A stretch of 64,000 bases of DNA from Streptomyces mirabilis (GTDB lineage Bacteria > Actinomycetota > Actinomycetes > Streptomycetales > Streptomycetaceae): contig NZ_JBCJKP010000001.1 of the NCBI RefSeq assembly GCF_039503195.1, forward strand, positions 7,812,001 through 7,876,000. Reading direction: 5' to 3'. Positions 58,126 through 64,000 of the stretch are shown piece by piece. A program made the translations under genes and the position numbers. Below the pieces are notes generated by a model, which made no database searches, was not told the origin of the DNA, and worked only from the letters and a program-made list of their open reading frames with translations. Numbering within the stretch: the first letter of the stretch is position 1; every line of letters starts with the position of its first letter.

Positions 58126-59505
58126 CTAGCCCAGGGATTTGTTCACCGCGGTCAATGGGACCGCGTACAGGACGCGCTCCGGTGTCGTGTCCGGGGCGGC
58201 GCCGGTGAGGGTCCACAGTTCGCCGGTCTCCTGCCAGTAGGACAGGGAGGCGGTGTGCTGGCCCCAGCAGGCGTAGGACTGGTCCCCGGTGCACTGCACC
58301 GCCTCGGCGGTGTGTCCGCTCTGGCGCCACAGCGTGCCGTGCCGGCCGCCGCTGGCGGGCGTGTGACCGACGTACCAGTCGGCCTTGCGCGCCCCGGCCG
58401 GCGTATGGGAGAGGACACCCGAGAGCCCGGCGGCCTTGGTCGTGTAGGCCTCGCGTGCGTCGACCCGCCCCAGGGAGTCAACGCCGAGCAAGCCCGCCCG
58501 GCCGGCGACGGTGCTGTACGAGTACCGCCAGATCCGGGTCCGCTCCGTGCCGTCGGCCGGCGCCGCCTCGGTGGCGACCAGGCTGTCCGGCGTCGAGGTG
58601 CGGTCCAGCGACAGGGAACCGAAACAGGGGTTCGCCCGGGCCTCGCCCGACCCGCACGTGCCGCCCGCCGGGCTGTACGAGCCGACGGCCGGCAGCACGT
58701 ACTGGTAGCCGTGCGCGGAGTAGCCGCCGCGCACCTTGCCGATCGCCCCGCTGTCCACACCCGCCTTCAGGAGGTGGCGCAGGTCGAAGACGAGCAGGGA
58801 GTCGTCCTGCCCCGCGCCGTTCTGCGCGGTGACGATCAGCTTGCCCTGGTACCAGACCATGCCGCCCAGCCGGGAGCGGACCGCGCCGAAGTCCTTGCCG
58901 CCGTCGCGCGGCGCGACCAGCAGCACCCAGCGGTACCTGAGCGCCGCCGGGTCGCTCGCGTCGATGAAGGCGACCCGGGCCAGACCCCGGTCCGTGGTGG
59001 AGGCGCCCGCGGCCCGGTCGTCGTGGTTCCAGCCCGCCAGGATGACCCGCCGGTCGCCCCACCGGCCGTCCTGTTCGGCGTCACCGGAGGTGGTGACGGA
59101 GGCGGGCGCCCACTGCCGGCTCCGCGCGTCGTCCGAGGCCCAGCAGTACGCGCGGGTGGCGACCGGTTCGAGGGGCAGCGCGGCCCGCTCGGTCCCGGAG
59201 CAGTCGGCCTCGTCGCGCATCGTGTGGTCGGCGCTCGCCAGCACGCCGGAGACTCCGACGTTCCCGCCCATGTTCCGGCTGAGCGTGCTGAGAGTGTTCC
59301 CGGCGACCAGGTTCTCGTGCAGTTGGAGCCTGCCGGTCTCGGCGGCCGAGGTGAGCGGGGTCAGCGCGCCCGGACTGTTGCTGCCCGTGGCCTGGGAGGT
59401 GCTGATCAGCGTGGCGGCCGCGGTGAGCGCGAGGGCGGTTCCGGCCAGAGTGGCGCGCAGCGCCTGTCCCCTTCGCCTACGACGGTGTCTGCCGCGATGC
59501 TTCAT
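58126..59505 (-). CDS. Secreted protein of unknown function
   Basis: A 459-residue exported protein: very basic start (MKHRGRHRRRRRGQ), one hydrophobic segment (about 20-40) and a mature chain with Gly-, Trp- and Ser-rich segments such as VILAGWNHDDRAAG, GGMVWYQGKLIVTAQNGAG and HGTLWRQSG. The regularity suggests a beta-propeller-like fold. No catalytic motif is recognised. GGGAGG precedes ATG 59505. The next gene upstream on the strand is 81 bp away. Confidence 0.8.
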   Translation of the reverse strand: MKHRGRHRRRRRGQALRATLAGTALALTAAATLISTSQATGSNSPGALTPLTSAAETGRLQLHENLVAGNTLSTLSRNMGGNVGVSGVLASADHTMRDEADCSGTERAALPLEPVATRAYCWASDDARSRQWAPASVTTSGDAEQDGRWGDRRVILAGWNHDDRAAGASTTDRGLARVAFIDASDPAALRYRWVLLVAPRDGGKDFGAVRSRLGGMVWYQGKLIVTAQNGAGQDDSLLVFDLRHLLKAGVDSGAIGKVRGGYSAHGYQYVLPAVGSYSPAGGTCGSGEARANPCFGSLSLDRTSTPDSLVATEAAPADGTERTRIWRYSYSTVAGRAGLLGVDSLGRVDAREAYTTKAAGLSGVLSHTPAGARKADWYVGHTPASGGRHGTLWRQSGHTAEAVQCTGDQSYACWGQHTASLSYWQETGELWTLTGAAPDTTPERVLYAVPLTAVNKSLG

Positions 59506-59586
59506 GCGTCCTCCCGAGGAAGGCCAACTGCCCCTCATGATCAGAACGTTGACGGAGGGACGGGTGGGGTGGCCTGTGGAGGGATG

Positions 59587-60993
59587 CTACGTCAGAGAGC
59601 CACGTGCCTGGTCAAGGACGCCGGAAGACGGTCCCGAAATACGCTCCTTGCCTCTCGCAGGGGGCATATTCGGCCGGTCGGGTGACGCGTCGGGCCCCGG
59701 TGCGGTACAAGGGGGCCCGGGTTTCCGTGCCCTGCGCACCGTCGGCGCCGTCGAGTGGGGGAGCAGGTCCCGGGGGTCCTCCGGGAGCACCAACTCGACC
59801 TCCGCGTCCTCGCAGAAACGATACGGCCGGTGTTCCAGAAAAGCCCCGAGATACCGCCGTACGCGCGACATCTCGGCCCGTACCGTCACCGTACGACCCG
59901 GGTCGTCGAACAGGTCGTCGGCGAGCCCGGAGGCACTGCGCCCGGCGGGTCGGACGGCCAGCAGGTACAGCAACTCGGCGTGCCGGGGGCTCAGTTCGTG
60001 GCACCAGGAGCCCGCTTCGGACGAGACGGTCACCGAGGAGCGCCGCGGGTGCGCCAGGTCCAGGACGATCCGCGCGGCCCGCCGGGGCCCCGGCTCGTCG
60101 GCGGCCCGCAGCAGCCAGCCGCCGGGCAGCGGTTCCACCACGCACAGCCCGAGCGTCGGCAGCCAACTCCGCCCGGGGGCCAGCGCCTTGGGCAGCGTGA
60201 GCCGTCCGGTGTACGGCATTCCGGTGACCGCGGCCGTCCAGCCGTCCTGGTCCACGGCGAGGGCGCGCCCGCCGAGCCGGGCGAGCACCGGCGCCGCCAC
60301 CGCGCGCAGCCCCTCCAGCGAGGTCAGGTGCAGCTCGCGCAGGCGCGCCTCGGCGAGTTTGGCCACCGAGCCGACCAGGGCGAGCGTCGCCGGGTGCAGG
60401 GTGTCCAGCGGGCCGCTCACGTCCACGACGCCGATCAGACTGCCGTCGCGCGGGTCGGTGATCGGGGCGCCGGTGCAGGTCCACGAGTGGTGGGTGCGCA
60501 CGAAGTGCTCGGCGGAGAAGACCTGGACGGGGCGCCGGGCGACCAGCGGGGTGCCCACACCGTTCGTACCGACCACGCCCTCGCGCCAGTCAGCCCCGAG
60601 TTCGAATCCGAACCCGTCGGCCTTGCGCAGCACGGACGCGCTGCCCTCCCGCCACAGCACCCGGCCCTCCGCGTCCGCGACCACCATGATGTGGTGCGCG
60701 ACGTCCGCGACCGAGAGCAGGCCCTCGCGGAGCACCGGCAGGACATGCCGCAGCTGCGAGGTCTGGCGCCGCCGCTCGACCTCGTCACGGACCAGCAGTC
60801 CGGCCCGGAAGTCGTGGTCGGGGTCGACTCCGCCGCGCAGCATGCGCTCCCAGGACTGCTCGATCACCGGGCGTGGCGCGAGGCGGGCGGGCTGTCCGGA
60901 GAGGGTGGCGTCGCGCACCTCGCGCAGCACACGGGCCGCCTGGGCGGCGTCCAGGGCGGCGAGCCGCGTCACGTCGATCGGAGAGTGCGCCAC
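59587..60993 (-). CDS. GAF-domain transcriptional regulator
   Basis: A 468-residue regulator. N-terminal helices and a GAF-like sensor (about 60-230; VLWREGSASVLRKADGFGFELG, TNGVGTPLVARRPVQVF as in AcoR-type activators) are followed by a C-terminal winged-helix-like block (about 350-425; LSPRHAELLYLLAVRP, VRAEMSRVRRYLGAFL). There is no AAA+ sigma-54 domain, typical of Streptomyces members. GTG 60993 has GGAGG five bases upstream. Targets are unknown; paired TGCAACCC boxes upstream may be its own operator. Confidence 0.85.
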   Translation of the reverse strand: MAHSPIDVTRLAALDAAQAARVLREVRDATLSGQPARLAPRPVIEQSWERMLRGGVDPDHDFRAGLLVRDEVERRRQTSQLRHVLPVLREGLLSVADVAHHIMVVADAEGRVLWREGSASVLRKADGFGFELGADWREGVVGTNGVGTPLVARRPVQVFSAEHFVRTHHSWTCTGAPITDPRDGSLIGVVDVSGPLDTLHPATLALVGSVAKLAEARLRELHLTSLEGLRAVAAPVLARLGGRALAVDQDGWTAAVTGMPYTGRLTLPKALAPGRSWLPTLGLCVVEPLPGGWLLRAADEPGPRRAARIVLDLAHPRRSSVTVSSEAGSWCHELSPRHAELLYLLAVRPAGRSASGLADDLFDDPGRTVTVRAEMSRVRRYLGAFLEHRPYRFCEDAEVELVLPEDPRDLLPHSTAPTVRRARKPGPPCTAPGPDASPDRPNMPPARGKERISGPSSGVLDQARGSLT

Positions 60994-61162
60994 GGGATCC
61001 TCCCCATCCTCCCTGGACGGACCGACGGGTTCGGGGCATGTGAGGCCCACACTGCCCGGCCCCTTTCGGCCACGGGCGCCCGGGCCCGTACTGACTGCTG
61101 TTCTCATAGTGCCGCTCGGCGCGGACGGAGGGACACAGTCCGGCCACACCGGCCGGAAAAGT

Positions 61163-61180
61163 TGCAACCCCCTGCAACCC
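61163..61180 (-). promoter_or_regulatory. Paired TGCAACCC boxes, possible regulator site
   Basis: TGCAACCC at 61163-61170 and 61173-61180, ten bases apart and so on the same helix face. They lie 170 bp before the GAF regulator start. A dimeric activator could bind here. Confidence 0.35.
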
Positions 61181-61260
61181 TGGCGAACAGCCGTACGGGG
61201 TCGGAGACTTGAGCAACGCCGCCTGTGCGGCGTTCGCGCTCCTCACAACGGGGCCAGAGA

Positions 61261-61298
61261 GCGGGGGTGGTGCCGTGTCGGCGCAGCACCACCCCCGC
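61261..61298 (-). terminator. Terminator hairpin of the acyl-CoA dehydrogenase gene
   Basis: GCGGGGGTGGTGC (61261-61273) and its complement (61286-61298) form a perfect 13-bp stem with a 12-base loop, 32 bp after the stop. Confidence 0.75.
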
Positions 61299-61329
61299 GC
61301 CCGGTGCGGAGACCGGCTTGGGAAGCAGC

Positions 61330-62964
61330 TCAGGAAACCGGTCGGGCCCGATCCACCACCGTGGCCAGATCGAGACTGTGCGGCAGGGTGCCGAAGGCCG
61401 AGCCCCAGTCGCCGCCCAGCCGTGAGGCGCAGAAGGCGTCGGCGACCTCCGGGGGCGCGTACCGCACGAGCAGTGACCCCTGCAGCACCAGCGCGACACG
61501 CTCCGCGAGCCTGCGCCCGCGGCCCTCGATGCCGTCCAGGTCGGCGAGTTCGCCCAGCAGGTTCTTGATCGCGCCGTCGAGCCGGTGGTCGGCGCCTCGG
61601 GCCCGGCCCACCTCCTGCAGGAACGCGTTCAGCGCCTGCGGCTCCCGCTGGATCGCGCGCAGCAGGTCGAGCGCCTGCACATTGCCCGCTCCCTCCCAGA
61701 TGGAGTTGAGCGGCGACTCGCGCAGCAGCCTCGGCATGCCGGACTCCTCGACGTACCCGTTGCCGCCCAGGCACTCCAGCGCCTCCACCGCCACCGGGGT
61801 GCAGCGCTTGGTCACCCAGTACTTGGCGGCCGGCACCGCGAGCCGCAGGAAGGCCCGCTCGTCCTCGCCACCGTCGTCGTACGCCGCCGCCAGACGCATC
61901 GCCAGCGTCGTCGCCGCCTCCGACTCCAGCGCGAGGTCCGCCAGCACGTTGCGCATCAGCGGCTTGTCGATCAGCTTGCCGCCGAAGGCCTCCCGGTAAG
62001 TGCAGTGGTGCACGGCCTGCGCCACGGCCTGCCGCATGACGGCGGCGGCGCCGAGCACACAGTCCAGCCGGGTCACGGCGACCATCTCGATGATGGTGCG
62101 CACCCCGCGCCCCTCGTCTCCGACCCGGCGCGCCCAGGTCCCGTCGAACTCGACCTCGCTCGACGCGTTCGACTTGTTGCCGAGCTTGTCCTTGAGCCGC
62201 TGGATGCGGAACACGTTGCGGGTCCCGTCCTCCAGCACCCTCGGCACCAGAAAACAGGTGAGCCCGCCCGGCGCCTGCGCCAGCACCAGGAACCCGTCCG
62301 ACATCGGAGCCGAACAGAACCACTTGTGCCCGGTCAGCTCGTAGGTCCCGTCCTCGGCGAGCGGCCGCGCCTCGGTCCTGTTCGCCCGTACGTCACTGCC
62401 GCCCTGCTTCTCCGTCATGCCCATCCCGAAGAGCACACCGGCCTTCTGGGAGGCGGGCCGCAGCCCCTGGTCGTAGACGGTGGACGTGAGCAGCGGTTCC
62501 CAGAGGGCGGCGAGCGCCGGGTCGGTGCGCAGGGCGGGCACCGCCGCGTGGGTCATCGAGAGCGGGCAGCCGTGGCCCGCCTCGGCCTGCGACCACACGA
62601 CGAAGCCGGCCGCGCGCCTGAGGTGACCGCCGGGACGGCTCCAGGCCGTCGTCAGCCCCGCAGAGACGCCCTTGCCGAGCAGTCGGTGCCAGGCGGGATG
62701 GAAGTCGACCTCGTCGACGCGGTTGCCGTAGCGGTCGTGGGTGCGCAGCTTCGGCGGGTTCTCGTTGGCGAGCACCCCCCACTCCTGCACCTGCGCGGAG
62801 CCCGTCGTACGCCCGAGCAGCGACAGCTCCTCCTGTGCCTCGTCGAGAAGTCCTGGATCAAGGTGTCGCTCGACCGCCTCCACGAGGGCCCGGTCGGCGG
62901 CGAAGACGTCATATCCGACCAGGGGCGGAGCCTGGTTGGTCACGGTGTGGGTGCTGGCTGCCAT
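61330..62964 (-). CDS. Acyl-CoA dehydrogenase, AidB-like
   Basis: An FAD-dependent protein of 544 residues in the AidB/isovaleryl-CoA-dehydrogenase-like branch. LFGMGMTEKQGGSDVRANRT and LTGHKWFCSAPMSDGFLVLAQ are FAD-binding blocks; YREAFGGKLIDKPLMRN and ECLGGNGYVEESGMPRLLRE are the C-terminal signatures. AidB protects DNA against alkylation in E. coli; the role here is not proven. ATG 62964 follows a TACCGT -10 by six bases with no ribosome site, so it is leaderless. Confidence 0.92.
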   Translation of the reverse strand: MAASTHTVTNQAPPLVGYDVFAADRALVEAVERHLDPGLLDEAQEELSLLGRTTGSAQVQEWGVLANENPPKLRTHDRYGNRVDEVDFHPAWHRLLGKGVSAGLTTAWSRPGGHLRRAAGFVVWSQAEAGHGCPLSMTHAAVPALRTDPALAALWEPLLTSTVYDQGLRPASQKAGVLFGMGMTEKQGGSDVRANRTEARPLAEDGTYELTGHKWFCSAPMSDGFLVLAQAPGGLTCFLVPRVLEDGTRNVFRIQRLKDKLGNKSNASSEVEFDGTWARRVGDEGRGVRTIIEMVAVTRLDCVLGAAAVMRQAVAQAVHHCTYREAFGGKLIDKPLMRNVLADLALESEAATTLAMRLAAAYDDGGEDERAFLRLAVPAAKYWVTKRCTPVAVEALECLGGNGYVEESGMPRLLRESPLNSIWEGAGNVQALDLLRAIQREPQALNAFLQEVGRARGADHRLDGAIKNLLGELADLDGIEGRGRRLAERVALVLQGSLLVRYAPPEVADAFCASRLGGDWGSAFGTLPHSLDLATVVDRARPVS

Positions 62965-62981
62965 ACGGATACGGTAAGGAC
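62965..62981. promoter_or_regulatory. Overlapping divergent -10 boxes of two leaderless genes
   Basis: Only 17 bp separate the two start codons. TACGGT (62970-62975, plus) ends six bases before GTG 62982; TACCGT (62976-62971, minus) ends six bases before ATG 62964. The two boxes share five base pairs, so both promoters cannot be occupied at once. Confidence 0.6.
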
Positions 62982-64000
62982 GTGCACCAGGCAAAAGAAA
63001 CACCTGAACGGTCTCCCGTGGGCCGCTTTCACCGCGCTCGCGCGCTGTACAGGAACGTGTCGAAGCGCAGGACCGCCTGGCTGCTGCTCAAGGACACCGT
63101 CAACTCCTGCATGGAGTACCGGATCCTGGGGCTGGCGGCCGAGGCCGCCTTCTTCACACTCCTGTCCGTGCCGCCCCTGCTGCTGAGCCTCATCGGACTG
63201 CTCGGGTACGTGGACGCCTGGACCGGCGCGCACTCGATCGCGAGCCTGGAGTCCAACATCCTCGAGGCCTCCCGCACGGTCCTCACGGACAAGGGCGTCC
63301 ATCAGATCGCCGAACCGATCCTTCACGACGTGATGAAGGGCGGCAGGCCCGACATCATCTCCCTCGGTTTCCTCTTCGCCCTGTGGTCGGGCTCGCGCGC
63401 GGTGAACGTCTTCGTCGACACCATCACCGTGATGTACGGCCTCGACGGCACCCGGGGGATCGTGGCGACGCGCGTGATGTCGTTCCTGCTGTTCATCGTG
63501 GCGCTGCTGATCGGCTCGATCGCGCTGCCTCTGATGGTCGCGGGCCCGGACGCGGTGGTGCAGATCGTGCCGTGGTCGGCGACGCTCGTGCAGGTCCTGT
63601 ACTGGCCTGTCGTCATCGTGCTCTCGGTCGTCTTCCTGACCACGCTGTACCACGTGTCGGTGCCCGTCCGCTCACCCTGGGTGGAGGACGTGCCCGGCGC
63701 CCTGGTCGCCCTCGCCATGTGGGTCTTCGGCAGCTTCCTGCTCCGTATCTACCTGACCAGCACGGTCGAGGGCCCGACGATCTACGGCTCACTCGCCGCC
63801 CCCGTGGCCGTCCTCCTGTGGATCGGTGTCTCCGCGTTCGCCGTCCTCGTCGGCGCCGCCGTCAACGCGGCCATCGACCGGGTCTGGCCGGCCGCCGCCA
63901 CGGCCGCGGCCCGCGCCGAGAACGAGCGCCTGCGTCAGGAGCAGGCCGCCGAGTACGTCGCCCGTGCCGCCGCCCACCGCGCCGGCGACCCCGACCCCGA
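62982..64000 (+). CDS. YihY/BrkB-type membrane protein, 3' end outside window
   Basis: An incomplete gene (339 codons here). GTG 62982 gives a short basic N-terminus, then five or six membrane helices of the YihY/UPF0761 family: ILGLAAEAAFFTLLSVPPLL, RAVNVFVDTITVMYGLDGTRG, SVPVRSPWVEDVPGALVAL, IYGSLAAPVAVLLWIGVSAF. The tail after VNAAIDRVW is hydrophilic. It was once misnamed ribonuclease BN; the function is unknown. The start is supported by the TACGGT box. Confidence 0.88.
   Translation, partial: MHQAKETPERSPVGRFHRARALYRNVSKRRTAWLLLKDTVNSCMEYRILGLAAEAAFFTLLSVPPLLLSLIGLLGYVDAWTGAHSIASLESNILEASRTVLTDKGVHQIAEPILHDVMKGGRPDIISLGFLFALWSGSRAVNVFVDTITVMYGLDGTRGIVATRVMSFLLFIVALLIGSIALPLMVAGPDAVVQIVPWSATLVQVLYWPVVIVLSVVFLTTLYHVSVPVRSPWVEDVPGALVALAMWVFGSFLLRIYLTSTVEGPTIYGSLAAPVAVLLWIGVSAFAVLVGAAVNAAIDRVWPAAATAAARAENERLRQEQAAEYVARAAAHRAGDPDP

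Larger units (their letters stand above)
60994..61329 (-). other. Intergenic region with paired boxes and a terminator
   Basis: 336 bp between the acyl-CoA dehydrogenase stop and the GAF regulator start. It holds the terminator hairpin (61261-61298) and the TGCAACCC pair (61163-61180). No gene is seen. Confidence 0.6.

Overview
The window is a chromosomal segment of a Streptomyces. It has very high G+C with strong GC3 bias, GTG starts and many TANNNT -10 boxes directly before start codons. Diagnostic genes include a two-domain geosmin synthase, a subtilisin-inhibitor-like protein, a SAV2148-type HEPN protein, mycothiol-linked enzymes and a secreted AA10 polysaccharide monooxygenase. No rRNA, tRNA, CRISPR array, prophage or biosynthetic gene cluster was seen. 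Most of it reads as core or near-core chromosome with a few scars of mobile DNA.

Layout. 0-4 kb: a small secreted protein behind a long structured leader, an AA10 monooxygenase with a frameshifted C-terminal anchor, and an ARMT1-like phosphatase. 4-10.5 kb: geosmin synthase, a SUKH-like protein, a glutamine-amidotransferase-like protein divergent from a LysR regulator, and a PDZ membrane protein. 10.5-12.7 kb: a cyclic-nucleotide-phosphodiesterase-like gene destroyed by frameshifts, a small palindrome and an IS4-family element with 10-bp target duplications. 12.9-17.6 kb: an M24 peptidase, an APH-like kinase, treZ and an FHA protein. 17.8-21 kb: two M14 carboxypeptidase paralogues flanking an SSI-type inhibitor, with a heptamer tandem repeat at their junction. 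21.3-27.1 kb: a P450, treY and treX. 27.3-31.7 kb: a copper amine oxidase apparently split into two secreted proteins, a HEPN protein and an exonuclease. 31.8-37.3 kb: an APH-like kinase, a sugar ABC importer without its ATPase, and a macrolide glycosyltransferase under a palindromic operator. 37.3-44.8 kb: an MMPL transporter, small enzymes, a decayed TnpB and two mycothiol-linked proteins. 44.9-47.5 kb: a secreted beta-helix/FnIII protein.

47.5-57.1 kb is one sulfur-assimilation block on the minus strand: a putative leader peptide, sulfite reductase, a CxxC mini-protein, cysH, cysC, cysD, cysN, then a sulfonate/sulfate-ester importer (ssuA-B-C type) and a sirohydrochlorin chelatase that is frameshifted in this sequence. 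Nearly all junctions overlap by 4 bp. Together they take up organosulfur or sulfate and reduce it to sulfide; the chelatase would make the siroheme that sulfite reductase needs. 57.2-64 kb holds a GNAT, a secreted protein, a GAF regulator, an acyl-CoA dehydrogenase and a divergent, incomplete YihY-type membrane protein.

The trehalose genes treX-treY and treZ would turn glycogen into trehalose. Several starts appear leaderless. Three frameshifts fall in short G/C homopolymers, so some 'broken' genes may be sequencing errors. No wholly new multi-gene system is obvious. The best candidates for something under-described are the split amine oxidase, the peptidase/inhibitor pair coupled by ATGA, the sulfur leader peptide and the heptamer arrays.
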